DNA of 64,000 bases from Io17-Chloro-G2 sp965226825 (GCA_965226825.1 CBDDED010000003.1:2542001-2606000); one strand, 5' to 3'. Positions 44,205 to 53,866 are shown, counted from the stretch's first letter. Notes: generated by a model not told the origin, from the sequence alone. Made by a program: numbers and translations.

Positions 44205-44970
44205 GGTTATCCTCCTCAGTGTCAACAAGTTAGACTTTATTAACGACGGAGACACAAAAATCCCCGCCGTTTTCCGGACGGGGACTTGACAAAAGGGTAC
44301 CTTTGGACCTAGCTTGCTCTCATCGCTTTCGAGCGGCAGGCTATGCCCGTTGTCATCCCCGACGATGGACTCCTGTGGATCCCCCGGTGAGTGCGCCGCC
44401 GTCTGAACCGGCGGCGTTCCTCTTTGTGGGGGATCAGGTCTTAACCACTAGGTCCCGCCTGGGTCGAACCAAGCACACTTCATGATCCCCTCTCTCCTCA
44501 TTTGGTTCCAAGGCCCCGGCATTCCATCACCAGTTATCAACAACCTGGAAGCGAGTGTCAACCTTCCACCCATGGACAATTACAGGATGCCGTGCAGGCT
44601 CCGGGCCGTTGCGTCCTGTCTAACTTGCTGCCCACACCCCCATACGCAACGGTGGCGGAAAATAACACACGGTTCGCAATGACACAAGGGTGTTATTTGG
44701 GTTGCCCGGAACATGAACAGGCCTGGCGACGGCGGCGGGCCAGGGCCATTCCCATCCATGATCCCACTTACGACTTCAACGATAGATGCCCGATACAATA
44801 CTACTTCGGGTCCTCATATCAGATATCCTTGGATTACAGACCGACAGTTGCCGAATTCAGCAGGCACCGACTGTTCGACAATTCTGCACGAAAAATAGGA
44901 CTAAAAGACATTATTGTGCAAAGCCACGCCCGGGTAAGAAATCCGGCGTCCTCTAAGCGTGTCGCCGCAG
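44205..44970. other. Gap between protease and AhpD-like gene
   Basis: No gene supported. It holds a strong hairpin at 44394-44416 (CGCCGCCG, TCTGAAC, CGGCGGCG, then TTCCTCTTT, terminator-like) and a diverged copy of the dispersed repeat near 44350-44385. Confidence 0.45.
44394..44425 (+). terminator. Terminator-like hairpin
   Basis: CGCCGCCG (44394-44401) pairs perfectly with CGGCGGCG (44409-44416), followed by TTCCTCTTT. No gene upstream on this strand explains it, so it may be part of a repeat. Confidence 0.4.
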
Positions 44971-45345
44971 CTAGGGAGCGCCGATGCCAGTCTCCGCCGA
45001 CCAGGCTTGGAGGCCCCGCCGGAAGGCCAACGCTCCCATGGGGGCAATAACCGCCTGCAGCGCTTCCAATATCTCCCGTGGGGAAGCCCCTTCCTGCAGT
45101 GCAACCCTCACGTGCGCCTGTATCTGCTCCACGTCCGCTCGGAGCGCCGCTTCTACCACTATCTGAAGCAACTCCTTGGTTTTCCGGTCCAACAGGCGCT
45201 GGCCGGTGTAGGTTGCCTCGATGAATTGGTGATATTTCTCCGCCCATTCCAGGTCGGCTTCCGCCATGATCCGGTGCATTTCCAGGGTGTATCCCCGGTC
45301 CTGCTGGGTCCGTTGCAAAAAATCTCTGGCGTCATCGGTGGACAT
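44971..45345 (-). CDS. Carboxymuconolactone decarboxylase (AhpD-like) family protein
   Basis: A 124-residue helical protein with the CMD/AhpD core LDRKTKELLQIVVEAALRAD, then IQAHVRVALQEGASPREILE, ALQAVIAPMGALAF. The CxxC of AhpD is absent (AALRADVEQIQAH), so it is not a peroxidase reductant of the AhpD type and resembles the decarboxylase or uncharacterised branch. Start 45345 follows AGGGGGAACC; more upstream in-frame sequence has no family character. Same strand as the SIS-domain gene that precedes it. Confidence 0.85.
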   Translation of the reverse strand: MSTDDARDFLQRTQQDRGYTLEMHRIMAEADLEWAEKYHQFIEATYTGQRLLDRKTKELLQIVVEAALRADVEQIQAHVRVALQEGASPREILEALQAVIAPMGALAFRRGLQAWSAETGIGAP

Positions 45346-45409
45346 GGTTCCCCCTGGTGATTTCTTGGCTATTTCCTGTGTTTTTGCCGCGCCAACTTGA
45401 AGCGTGCAC

Positions 45410-46516
45410 CTAAAGGTTGTACTCACGCCGCGCGGCCGCTTGCCTGGAGTTGTTTTGCTGGAACAGATCTGGGTGGGCGTTTCGGGCCAAAGCCAGGTGG
45501 TATGTGAATAGCTGGATCGGCGCGACGTACACCAGGGGGCTCCACAACTCCGGCATCTCGGGAAGCTCAAAGGCATTGCCGGCCTCTGCCGACAACTGGT
45601 CGTCCCCCTGCTGCACCAACGCCCACACCGCCGCCCCTACGGCTCTGCTGGCCCTGGCAATATCCAACGACCGCTGGTATCCCGGCCCCGGCGGCGCAAC
45701 CAGCGTTACCAGGCAGTCCTGATTGACCGAACAAAACGGACCGTGGAGAATCTGCTCCGTTTGAAGTCCCTCGCAATCCACGGCGCTGGTCTCCTTCATT
45801 TTCAGCGCCGCCTCGTAGGCGTTGGCGGTGTTGGGTCCCCAGGCGACAGTCAAAAATCTGCTCGCACCCTGAAAACGCTCCGCGGCTTCCCGTATTTCCC
45901 CCTCTTTCGACAGCACTTGGGAAATCTGTCCCGGCACGTCCCGCAACCGGGCCTGCAGCGTTGCCGCGTCGGGGCCATTGGAGCTGCTCCCGCCAAGGTT
46001 CGCGGCAATCATCGCCAGCACCGTCAGGGCGGATGTGTAACTCACGGTGAAGGCGGCCGAGCGTTCCTGTTCCACGGTGTTTATCTCCAGATCGGCAACC
46101 CGGATCCGCGGTCCCGGATTGGTCGAGGTAATCGCCAACGTAAAAGCGCCGCACGATTTGGCTAATTCCAACGCCAGGAACGAGTAGGTCTTGGTGCCCC
46201 GATGGCTGATGACAATCACCGCGTCTTCCTGGCTCAGGGGAGGCGGATAGGAGTGGAACTCGAAGGAATGCCAAGCCTGGACCTCCGGCAAGCCTTGGGC
46301 GAAACGCCGAAACCAGTGTTCCGCTATCAGCGCCGCGTGCCACGAAGTGCCGATCCCCACCAGGTAAATCCGCCGCTTGCTGGCCAGGGACTCTGACGCT
46401 TGCCGGACGGAATCGCCCTGGGTGTCCAGCATCTGCCCCACGGCCCGCGGCTGGTCCAGGATGGCGTCGTGCATGAAGTATGGGTGCGTTTCCCGCGTTT
46501 GCTGTGGCTGCGCCAT
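45410..46516 (-). CDS. SIS-domain sugar isomerase-like protein
   Basis: A 368-residue protein with two SIS domains, as in the isomerase half of glucosamine-6-phosphate synthase: VGIGTSWHAALIAEHWFRRF, VIVISHRGTKTYSFLALELA, then SRFLTVAWGPNTANAYEAAL, KMKETSAVDCEGLQTEQILH. The glutaminase domain of GlmS is absent, so it probably isomerises or deaminates an amino-sugar phosphate (AgaS/FrlB type) with substrate unknown. The start 46516 is a Met with GAGG upstream. The next gene downstream is the AhpD-like protein. Confidence 0.88.
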   Translation of the reverse strand: MAQPQQTRETHPYFMHDAILDQPRAVGQMLDTQGDSVRQASESLASKRRIYLVGIGTSWHAALIAEHWFRRFAQGLPEVQAWHSFEFHSYPPPLSQEDAVIVISHRGTKTYSFLALELAKSCGAFTLAITSTNPGPRIRVADLEINTVEQERSAAFTVSYTSALTVLAMIAANLGGSSSNGPDAATLQARLRDVPGQISQVLSKEGEIREAAERFQGASRFLTVAWGPNTANAYEAALKMKETSAVDCEGLQTEQILHGPFCSVNQDCLVTLVAPPGPGYQRSLDIARASRAVGAAVWALVQQGDDQLSAEAGNAFELPEMPELWSPLVYVAPIQLFTYHLALARNAHPDLFQQNNSRQAAARREYNL

Positions 46517-46634
46517 GGCTGGACCTCGCAATATATCCAGTGGTTAACCCGAGGGCAACAGGTGGCATGGTACAATTTGCCAAGCCGCCCGGTCATCACC
46601 CAACAGAAATCGGCACCCCCCAAGGAGGCGCCCC

Positions 46635-47270
46635 ACGCAACCACCGTATCCGGCAGACGCGTTCCAACGAGAAGACGAAAGCGACGACGGCCTGTTCTAT
46701 ACCATGCCCAGGCTGGTCGTCCACATCGACGATTCTGCCATCGCCGCCGTGTCCCAGCTTTTCCGGGACTTGATACTCCCAGACTCGGTCGTCCTCGACC
46801 TCATGAGTAGCTGGCGGTCCCACTGGCCCAGCGGCCACGCCAAGACCCGTCTGGTTGGACTGGGGATGAATGCGGTGGAAATGCGTGAGAACCCCGACCT
46901 TGACGACCATGTTGTCCACGACGTGAACCAGGACCCCAACCTACCCTTCCCGGACGACTCCTTTGACGCGGTGGTGATAACCGTTTCGGCGCAATATCTG
47001 ACGCGTCCGGTGGAGACCTTCGAGCAGGTGAGCCGGATCCTCAAACCCGGCGGGGTGTTCATCGTATCATTTTCCAACCGCATGTTTCCCACCAAGGCGG
47101 TGCGCATCTGGCGCATGGGGAATGACCAACAGCACATCGAGCTGGTGGAATCCTACATGCGGGCGGCGGGCAACCTCCAAGACTTCCACTCCGGCCTGGT
47201 CAATCCCGAGCAAAGCCCGCCTGGCGACCCTTTATTCGTCGTGGTCGGCCGAAAGACGCCTGCTCCGTAA
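46635..47270 (+). CDS. Class I SAM-dependent methyltransferase-like protein, non-ATG start likely
   Basis: A Rossmann-fold methyltransferase-like protein: HIDDSAIAAVSQLFRDLILP, VLDLMSSWRSHWP, GLGMNAVEMRENP, DVNQDPNLPFPDDSFDAVVI, RILKPGGVFIVSFSNRM. The first ATG is 46704 (188 residues), but family members usually begin further upstream with a PYP-x-F-x-R-x-DE-x-PD-x-x-FY block. Exactly such sequence (PPYPADAFQREDESDDGLFY) is encoded in frame just before that ATG. An ideal AAGGAGG at 46622-46628 is followed six bases later by ACG (46635), with no ATG, GTG or TTG in between. I therefore place the start at ACG 46635. Substrate unknown. Confidence 0.75.
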   Translation, partial: TQPPYPADAFQREDESDDGLFYTMPRLVVHIDDSAIAAVSQLFRDLILPDSVVLDLMSSWRSHWPSGHAKTRLVGLGMNAVEMRENPDLDDHVVHDVNQDPNLPFPDDSFDAVVITVSAQYLTRPVETFEQVSRILKPGGVFIVSFSNRMFPTKAVRIWRMGNDQQHIELVESYMRAAGNLQDFHSGLVNPEQSPPGDPLFVVVGRKTPAP

Positions 47271-47297
47271 CAAGAACTGGACGGCGGGCGAATATTT

Positions 47298-48791
47298 CTA
47301 CCGGTCTCTGGCCAGAAAAGTGTCCACTGCCTTGGTGGCCCTGGTGTAATCGTAGGTAGCGAACCGGCGCTGCCGCAGCCGGACTACGTCACCGTTGAAG
47401 AATCTTTCGTACAGGGTTTGCCTGGACCCGAATTGCGTGCCCGTCAGGTCCCACGCTAATCGAAAGAGCGCTATCCTTTCCGTAGCATCCAGATTGGCGC
47501 CGCTGTAGAATTTGCCGATCTCATCCGCCAACTCGCCGTGGACGTCCTGTTCGGTAGGAGTCAGCATCAGGCCTCCCGCCGCCAACTGCTCCACTATCCA
47601 GATAACCCGCACGTAGGCGTCCGGGTACCAGTTCCGCATCGCAATCCAGGGCTCGGGAGCGGGCCAGATTCCTTCGCCCTCTATCTTCTCTCCTTTAAGC
47701 CCGGTCACTTCCCCGTTCATTTCAAGGAATGCGGCGTCGGCCTCGGCAGCCCTCATATAAGAGCGCACCGTCTCCAGAATGTCCACGATCTCCGCTATTT
47801 TCTCCTGCACGTGGCTGAAAACCTCTATGCCAATGCCCAAAGCGATGCGATGAGTTATGCCCAGAATGAACTCAAGCTTGGCGATGTTCTTCACCGCTAC
47901 CTGCTGCATGTACTGGCGCCACATGGGAACTGCCTGCAGGGCAAGGTTCGCCAATTCCATATCCTCAAACTGGAAGACCCTGCCCCAGGGAATCAGCACG
48001 TCCTCAAACACGGCAAGGGCGTCCATTTCGTCGTAGCGGCCGGACAGGGGGTAGTCATACAGCGACTCGCCAAAGTCGTGGGACTGCCGGCATATAAATT
48101 TCAACCCGGGCGTGTTTACGGGGATCGAGAAACCCACGCAGTATTTTCTTTCATCCTCGGAATCGATGTTCAAAGGCCGGTAAACCGGACAGAAAATTTC
48201 ATCGGAAAACGGCGCCAGCGTCGCCAACTGCTTGGCGCCCCGGACAATGACTCCATCATTGGTGGTGTCCACCACGCCCATGGCAGTGTACTTGTCGGCC
48301 AACTCGCTGACCGCCAACCCCCGGTTAACCTGGGGATGCCCGAAAGCATGGGTCAGGCAAAGGTCCCGCTCCCGCACGTATTCGTGGTACTGTACCAGGT
48401 TGTCCCCGTAGCGGGGGTTGTTGCAGCCGTACAACCCCGCCATCTGGCGCATCGATGTAAGTTGGATGTTTACGTAATCCGGCGTCCGTCCCAGCATCCC
48501 GAAGGAATCAGCGGCCACGATTTCCAGAGCCTTCCGACGCGCCAGCAAGTCCTCTTGGGACTGGGGGATGATGTAGGACAATGCCGCCGGTTGGCCGCTG
48601 GAAGGGGACTTGAAGCTCATGTGCTCCTGGTTTTCGGCCCTGTGTTGCAGGTCGTAGACGCCAGCCAGGGTCGCCGCCATGCGGGCTAATTTTGGGTGGG
48701 TGACGACGTTGGCCACGCGCTCCCCTTCCAACCAGATTTCCCGCCCGTCCTGGAGTCCCATCAGGAATTGGGCGCCGGTCCGCAAGGCCAT
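47298..48791 (-). CDS. 4-hydroxyphenylacetate 3-hydroxylase (HpaB)-family flavoprotein
   Basis: A 497-residue HpaB/PvcC-family oxygenase. Blocks seen are LMGLQDGREIWLEGERV, GCNNPRYGDNLVQYHEYVRE, RDLCLTHAFGHPQVNR, TTNDGVIVRGAKQLATLAPF, GFSIPVNTPGLKFICRQSHD, FEDVLIPWGRVFQFED, and a C-terminal helix bundle. Family members use reduced FADH2, delivered by a separate reductase, to hydroxylate phenols; others are 4-hydroxybutyryl-CoA dehydratases, but those have FeS Cys not seen here. Start 48791 follows GGGGGAACGAGA. No reductase gene is adjacent. Confidence 0.9.
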   Translation of the reverse strand: MALRTGAQFLMGLQDGREIWLEGERVANVVTHPKLARMAATLAGVYDLQHRAENQEHMSFKSPSSGQPAALSYIIPQSQEDLLARRKALEIVAADSFGMLGRTPDYVNIQLTSMRQMAGLYGCNNPRYGDNLVQYHEYVRERDLCLTHAFGHPQVNRGLAVSELADKYTAMGVVDTTNDGVIVRGAKQLATLAPFSDEIFCPVYRPLNIDSEDERKYCVGFSIPVNTPGLKFICRQSHDFGESLYDYPLSGRYDEMDALAVFEDVLIPWGRVFQFEDMELANLALQAVPMWRQYMQQVAVKNIAKLEFILGITHRIALGIGIEVFSHVQEKIAEIVDILETVRSYMRAAEADAAFLEMNGEVTGLKGEKIEGEGIWPAPEPWIAMRNWYPDAYVRVIWIVEQLAAGGLMLTPTEQDVHGELADEIGKFYSGANLDATERIALFRLAWDLTGTQFGSRQTLYERFFNGDVVRLRQRRFATYDYTRATKAVDTFLARDR

Positions 48792-49071
48792 TCTCGTTCC
48801 CCCAGGCGGCGGCCAACTGCCGGTTCCGCCAATTCCGAGCAATAGTAGCATGGGGCATAGACGCCAACAAGAAGTCCCAGAACCCGCACAGCGGACCGAT
48901 TTCAGCCTGCTGTTTGCGGCCGGTCCGGCGCCTGGAACCGGGGCATTCGGAGACCCTCGAAGATTTGGGCTGCGTCACCACTAGTCCAATCCTGCACTCA
49001 AGCCGGGGCAAAACAATTGGCGCGCCACGACGCCACTATGTATACTGCCACAAAGGAGCTTTTGAGGACTC

Positions 49072-50814
49072 ATGCCGCGTTCTTTTCGCCTGGCCCTGGC
49101 TCAAATCAACACCACCGTAGGTGACATTCCGGGCAACACCGCCAAGATTTTGGAATACCTGGATCGGGCCCGGCAGGCCCATGCCGATCTTGTCGCTTTC
49201 CCCGAATTGGCCATCACCGGCTACCCCCCCGAAGACCTGGTCCTCCGGCCCGCATTCCTCAAGGACAACCTGGCCGCCATGGAACGTGTGGTGGCCGCGT
49301 CCCAGGGAATTGCGGTTCTGGTGGGATTCGTCAGTGTGGACCCGGATACTGCCAATGCCGCTGCCTTGGGGTATGACGGGGAGTTGGTGGACATCTACCA
49401 AAAGATGCACCTGCCCAACTACGGGGTATTCGACGAAGACCGATATTTCATGCGGGGCAGCACCTGTCCCGTCTACACCATCAATGGCGTAAAGGTCGGA
49501 GTGGGGATTTGCGAAGACCTTTGGTACTCCGTGGGCCCAATTGCAGTGCAACGGGACTCCGGCGCCGAAGTCATTGTCAACATTAACGGCTCACCCTTCC
49601 ATTCGGGGAAACGGTTCCAACGGGAAAGCATGATCGCCACCCGCGCCGCCGACAACGAGTTGTTCGTCGCCTACTTGAACGCGGTTGGCGGCCAGGACGA
49701 GTTGGTTTTCGACGGCGCCAGCCTGATCTACGACAGCGCCGGGGACCTGGTAAAACGGGGACCCTCCTTTCAGGAAGACTTGATCCTGGCCGACCTGGAC
49801 ATTGAGTCGGTGCTGCGGACCCGGCTGAGGGCTCCCCGGACCCGGAAAGAAAACACCGCCATTTTGAAGGAAATCGGCGAGTCCAAGATAGTCCATGTTT
49901 CTCCACCAGGACGCGAAGCGCCACCAGCCCTGCCGGTCGACGCAGCCATAGACCCGCCGGGACCGGTGGAAGAGGTTTACCAGGCCCTGGTGGTGGGAAC
50001 GAGGGATTACCTGACCAAGTCCGGGTTCCAGAAGGTGCTGGTAGGCCTTTCCGGCGGGATAGACTCGGCCCTGACCGCCGCCATCGCCGCCGATGCCCTG
50101 GGCCACAAAAACGTGGTTGGCGTCTCCATGCCCTCCAGGTACTCGTCTGAAGGAAGCATAACCGACGCTAAGGAGTTGGCCCGCGCCCTCGACATCGATC
50201 TCTGGGTGGTGCCTATCGGACCCGCCCACGTCGCCTTTGCCAACATGCTGGAACCCTACTTCCGGGACACCCAACCCAACACGGCTGAAGAAAACGTTCA
50301 GGCGCGTATTCGGGGCAACATTTTGATGACCATCTCCAACAAATTCGGTTGGATGGTGCTGACCACCGGCAATAAGAGCGAAATGGCCATGGGCTACGCC
50401 ACCCTGTACGGCGACATGGCCGGAGGTTTTGCAGTCATCAAGGACGTGCCTAAGACCTTGGTCTACGAGCTTTGCGAGTGGCGCAACCAGCACGGCAAGC
50501 CTCACCCGGTGATTCCGCAAGCCATTATCAACAAGCCACCCAGCGCCGAACTCAAGGAAGACCAGTTGGACCAGGACACTCTGCCAACCTACGAACTGCT
50601 GGACCCCGTGGTGAAAGCCTACGTGGAGCAGGACAGCAGCTACGAAGAAATGGTGGCAATGGGGTTTGACCCTGCAATCGTAGCCCAGGTAATTAGCTAC
50701 GCCGACCGCAACGAGTACAAGCGCCGGCAAGCTCCTCCGGGCGTGAAAATTACGCCCCGGGCATTCGGCAAGGACCGCCGCCTGCCCATCGTCAACCGCT
50801 ACCGCCAAACCTGA
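49072..50814 (+). CDS. nadE: Glutamine-dependent NAD+ synthetase
   Basis: A 580-residue two-domain enzyme making NAD from deamido-NAD, ATP and glutamine. The N-terminal nitrilase-type glutaminase has Glu in AFPELAITGYPPEDLVLRP, Lys in IYQKMHLPNYGVFDEDRYF and Cys in GVGICEDLWY. The C-terminal synthetase has the P-loop VGLSGGIDSALTAAIAADAL and TTGNKSEMAMGYATLYGDMA. ATG 49072 lies about 10 bases after AAGGAGCTTTTGAGG. Length and order are normal for bacterial NadE. Confidence 0.96.
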   Translation: MPRSFRLALAQINTTVGDIPGNTAKILEYLDRARQAHADLVAFPELAITGYPPEDLVLRPAFLKDNLAAMERVVAASQGIAVLVGFVSVDPDTANAAALGYDGELVDIYQKMHLPNYGVFDEDRYFMRGSTCPVYTINGVKVGVGICEDLWYSVGPIAVQRDSGAEVIVNINGSPFHSGKRFQRESMIATRAADNELFVAYLNAVGGQDELVFDGASLIYDSAGDLVKRGPSFQEDLILADLDIESVLRTRLRAPRTRKENTAILKEIGESKIVHVSPPGREAPPALPVDAAIDPPGPVEEVYQALVVGTRDYLTKSGFQKVLVGLSGGIDSALTAAIAADALGHKNVVGVSMPSRYSSEGSITDAKELARALDIDLWVVPIGPAHVAFANMLEPYFRDTQPNTAEENVQARIRGNILMTISNKFGWMVLTTGNKSEMAMGYATLYGDMAGGFAVIKDVPKTLVYELCEWRNQHGKPHPVIPQAIINKPPSAELKEDQLDQDTLPTYELLDPVVKAYVEQDSSYEEMVAMGFDPAIVAQVISYADRNEYKRRQAPPGVKITPRAFGKDRRLPIVNRYRQT

Positions 50815-50936
50815 CGCCCGTGCCCATCGGTTGGCCCGTTTGTTTTGCCGCCCGATGGCGTTATACTAACTCTTGACTGCTTGGGGCCGCGTTGGCGTGA
50901 CCCCAATCCCTCAAACCAATTCTACCGAGGTGAGTC

Positions 50937-51515
50937 ATGACGCAGACCAAGGCTTACACCATGGAGGCATTCGTCGACGACGCAAGAGCGGTTTTTGCGT
51001 CCACCAAGGACCCTCGGACCCAGGCCCAACAGATCGCCCGCAACATGACAACCCTGTTGGCCGAGCCTGACTGGCTGGAAGAAAAGCTGAACCTGCCGGC
51101 GGAGGGAGGTTTCGGGCGGGTCGACCTTCACCAGGATGAGGAGTACGGGCACCCCGACGGCGGATTCCTCCTGATGTGCGGAATCCAGCGCCCAGGTCAG
51201 GACAATCTGCCCCACGACCACGGCACAACCTGGGTAGTGTACGGAGTTTACAGCGGGGCCATCGAACAAACCAAGTGGCGTTGGTCTTACCCCGAAACCG
51301 ACCGGACTTCCCCGGAAATAAAGCCCCTGGAGAGCTGGACCCAAGGCGCCGGGGACATTGCGTTCTTCCTGCCGGGAGAGATTCATAACACCCGGTGTGT
51401 CGCGGAAGACCGGGCGCTGGTTATCCGGCTGGAGGGGCGGAAGCTGAGCGGCATGCTCCGCCACCGGTACGACCCCGCCACCAACAAGGCTGAGGTTTAC
51501 GCCTCCGACAATTAG
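50937..51515 (+). CDS. Cupin-type cysteine-dioxygenase-like protein
   Basis: A 192-residue cupin. The metal-site block PHDHGTTWVVYGVYSGAIEQ supplies two His, and GEIHNTRCVAEDRALVIRLEG carries the third. This order is the one seen in cysteine-dioxygenase-like and related non-haem iron proteins. No Cys-Tyr crosslink pair is clear, so the substrate is uncertain. The start follows ACCGAGGTGAGTC. It is separated from nadE by 122 bases and followed by a terminator hairpin. Confidence 0.75.
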   Translation: MTQTKAYTMEAFVDDARAVFASTKDPRTQAQQIARNMTTLLAEPDWLEEKLNLPAEGGFGRVDLHQDEEYGHPDGGFLLMCGIQRPGQDNLPHDHGTTWVVYGVYSGAIEQTKWRWSYPETDRTSPEIKPLESWTQGAGDIAFFLPGEIHNTRCVAEDRALVIRLEGRKLSGMLRHRYDPATNKAEVYASDN

Positions 51516-51562
51516 CGCGCGGCGTTAACTTCCTGCCCAGCAAACGCGGGCAGACCATGCTG

Positions 51563-51627
51563 GAACCCATTTTGGCCGGGGATTCCCGGATTCAGATCCC
51601 CTAGTCCAAGATGGGTTCGCATTTTTT
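51563..51627 (+). terminator. Rho-independent terminator after the cupin gene
   Basis: GAACCCATTTTGG (51563-51575) pairs with CCAAGATGGGTTC (51606-51618) with one G-T pair. An inner GGGGAT/ATCCCC extends the stem, and a T6 run follows at 51622-51627. It ends transcription of the nadE/cupin stretch before the MFS gene. Confidence 0.65.
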
Positions 51628-51735
51628 CGGCCAGCTACCGGTTACCCTCCGGGGAGCTTTACCGAAGCCGCCCGTTCCTGGGCCTTGGCGGTAGTCTTAT
51701 GGAAATCCGGTAACGAGGTCATTTAGACACAGGTT

Positions 51736-53034
51736 TTGGCAGAACAACAATCGGCGCAAGACGCCCCCGCAGAGAGCGCTCCCGCCCCCGCCGTTACGGC
51801 CAGAAGATCAACCAGGGGCGGCCTCCGCACCTTTGACTCCCTACGCGACAATCGAAACTACAGGTTCCTCTTCGCCGGCAACATATCGGCCAACGGCGCC
51901 CAGTGGCTCCAGCTCTTCACCGTGGGATGGCTGGTGCTTTCTATCAGCGAAGGCTCCGCGTTGCACTCGGTTGCCGTGGCTGGCATCAGGTCTCTGCCAG
52001 TTCTGGCCCTGGGTCCCTGGGCCGGCGTCCTCGCTGACCGGATAGACCGGCGAATGATCGCCATCACCTCCCACGCGGCCCAGGTTGTCTTTGCCGTGGG
52101 GTTTGCCGTCCTCATCGCTGGAGATTGGGTGCAGGTCTGGCATGCCTACTCTTACATGCTGCTGTCGGGAGCGGCCCACGCCATTCAACAGCCGGTCCGC
52201 CACGCCCTGGTAGCAAACACGGTCCCCAGGTCGGATTTGGCCAACGCCCTGGCGCTAAACGCCATGGGCGTCAACATCATGCGGCTGCTGGGTCCGCTGG
52301 TGGGCGGGCTCCTCATCAGCACGGTCGGCTTCAAGTGGAATTTCTTCTTTGAGGCGGCGCTCTATTTGGGGATGGCGTTGCTGCTGCTCCCAATGAAGAC
52401 CCCCTTCCGCGAGGCCTCCACCGCCCAGCGAGTCTCAGCATTCACCAACCTCAAGGACGGGATCAAGTACATAGTGACCAGTTCTCCCCTCCGCCGGTTG
52501 ACGTTGCTGAATTTCCTGCGCACCACCGTGTTCATGCCCCTGGTCCTTTTAATGCCGGTGTATACGCAAGACGCTCTGGGCGCCGGCGTTGGGACGGGCA
52601 CCTTCATGATTGCCCTGATGGGCTGCGGCGGCTTGGCCACGACGATTCTCGTGGCCACCTGGGGGTTTGTCACCAAGAAAGGCCTGGTGACGATGCTGGC
52701 CCTGCTCACGGGCTCCGTGGTAATCTTCGTCTTGGGGCTATCCCATTGGGTCTGGCTGTCCCTGCCTCTGATGGTGTTCATGGGACTGTCCCAGACTCAC
52801 TCCGTCGTCAGCAACAACATCTTGATCCAGTCACTGGTGTCCGACAACCTGAGGGGACGGGTCTCCAGCGTCTGGCATTACGAATCGGGGTTGATACCGT
52901 TGGCGGCGGTAGCCATCGGTTACGTCGCCGACCAGGTAAACATCAACACCGCCCTGATCGCGGTTGGAGCAACCTCCGCCGCCATCAGCCTGATATCCCT
53001 AATCAGGTTCAAGGACGTGCGGGCGTTGGATTGA
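51736..53034 (+). CDS. MFS transporter (12-helix, EntS-like)
   Basis: A 432-residue major facilitator protein with about 12 helices. Start TTG 51736, with an N-terminal hydrophilic stretch of about 40 residues, then FDSLRDNRNYRFLFAGNISA, NGAQWLQLFTVGWLVLSIS, and the loop motif GPWAGVLADRIDRRMI between helices 2 and 3. The pattern is that of the MFS_3/EntS-type exporters. Substrate cannot be read. It stands alone between a terminator and a short gap. Confidence 0.9.
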   Translation: MAEQQSAQDAPAESAPAPAVTARRSTRGGLRTFDSLRDNRNYRFLFAGNISANGAQWLQLFTVGWLVLSISEGSALHSVAVAGIRSLPVLALGPWAGVLADRIDRRMIAITSHAAQVVFAVGFAVLIAGDWVQVWHAYSYMLLSGAAHAIQQPVRHALVANTVPRSDLANALALNAMGVNIMRLLGPLVGGLLISTVGFKWNFFFEAALYLGMALLLLPMKTPFREASTAQRVSAFTNLKDGIKYIVTSSPLRRLTLLNFLRTTVFMPLVLLMPVYTQDALGAGVGTGTFMIALMGCGGLATTILVATWGFVTKKGLVTMLALLTGSVVIFVLGLSHWVWLSLPLMVFMGLSQTHSVVSNNILIQSLVSDNLRGRVSSVWHYESGLIPLAAVAIGYVADQVNINTALIAVGATSAAISLISLIRFKDVRALD

Positions 53035-53473
53035 CCGGCGGAACGCCTTGCACTTCACTGCGATGGACCCGGCAGGGGAATGCAGAGCGTTCAATCGACT
53101 CATCGACATGAAGTGCACTATCGTAGCTTCGAACCCTACGCCGCTTCTGGCCGCAATCCGGTTGGCGAGGCATCCGAAAGCTCATGAAGTCAGGATGGGC
53201 CGATGTGTCAACCGGCGGTTCGTTGCCAGTAGATGCCGGATCCTTGGCTCCGGGTGACCCTCCCCAGGGTGCCCGCTGGCAGGAGGTACAAAGGGCTATC
53301 AACAACTTTGTCGCCAATACGGCGGAAACCGCCCTGTTAATCTGTAAACCACTTACCAGCATCAAGGACAGCGCCAGTCCGGCAAGCATGGACACCTGCA
53401 CGAAATGCGCCTGATAGGCCCACCGGCCCACTCCCAACCAAAACGCCGGCCCACCCCCGGCCGCTTCGCCCAA
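53009..53473 (-). CDS. Possible small membrane protein downstream of ridA
   Basis: A frame beginning TTG 53473, four bases after the ridA stop, reads WLGVGRWAYQAHFVQVSMLA, GLALSLMLVSG, then AVSAVLATKLLIALCTSCQR: two hydrophobic stretches and a plausible small membrane protein. The later half looks non-protein-like and overlaps the MFS gene end, so if real the gene is probably truncated or frameshifted. The remaining 53035-53476 gap shows nothing else. Confidence 0.3.
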   Translation of the reverse strand: MGEAAGGGPAFWLGVGRWAYQAHFVQVSMLAGLALSLMLVSGLQINRAVSAVLATKLLIALCTSCQRAPWGGSPGAKDPASTGNEPPVDTSAHPDFMSFRMPRQPDCGQKRRRVRSYDSALHVDESIERSAFPCRVHRSEVQGVPPVNPTPARP

Positions 53474-53476
53474 CTC

Positions 53477-53866
53477 CTACCCCGGCAGGTGTACGACTGC
53501 CTCCACTTCCACCAACAGCTCCGGCCGCACCAGTCCGGCCACGATCACTGTTGAACTGGCAGGAGGATCACTAGGGAAGGTCTCGCTGCGCACCTTGCTG
53601 TAGGCAGGGTAGTTGGCCACGTCGGTGAGGAAGCAGGTTATCTTTACCACGTCGGCCATGGTCCCGCCTGCGGCTTCCACCACGCCTCGAATGTTTGCCA
53701 TCACCTGCCGGGACTGGGCTTCACAGTCTCCCGGTCCCACCAGGTTGCCCGATGCGTCGTTGCCGACGTGACCGGACACGAATAGGAAATCGCCGGCTCG
53801 AATGCCGGGAGAAAGGGCCGGATTGGGGCTAACGCCCGGGGGAATAATCGGAGTCCTGTCTGCCAT
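53477..53866 (-). CDS. RidA (YjgF/YER057c)-family deaminase-like protein
   Basis: A 129-residue Rid protein: PNPALSPGIRAGDFLFVSGH, VMANIRGVVEAAGGTMADVV, KITCFLTDVANYPAYSKVRS, PPASSTVIVAGLVRPELLVE, VEAVVHL. RidA hydrolyses reactive imine/enamine intermediates; the usual substrate-binding Arg (here in GLVRPELLVEVEAVV) is kept, so deaminase activity is possible. Start 53866 follows GGAGGTGGTGAA at normal spacing. Confidence 0.9.
   Translation of the reverse strand: MADRTPIIPPGVSPNPALSPGIRAGDFLFVSGHVGNDASGNLVGPGDCEAQSRQVMANIRGVVEAAGGTMADVVKITCFLTDVANYPAYSKVRSETFPSDPPASSTVIVAGLVRPELLVEVEAVVHLPG

Noticed and set aside
44502..45050. 182-codon plus-strand gene
   Set aside because: Composition is not protein-like, and it overlaps the well-supported AhpD-like gene on the minus strand.
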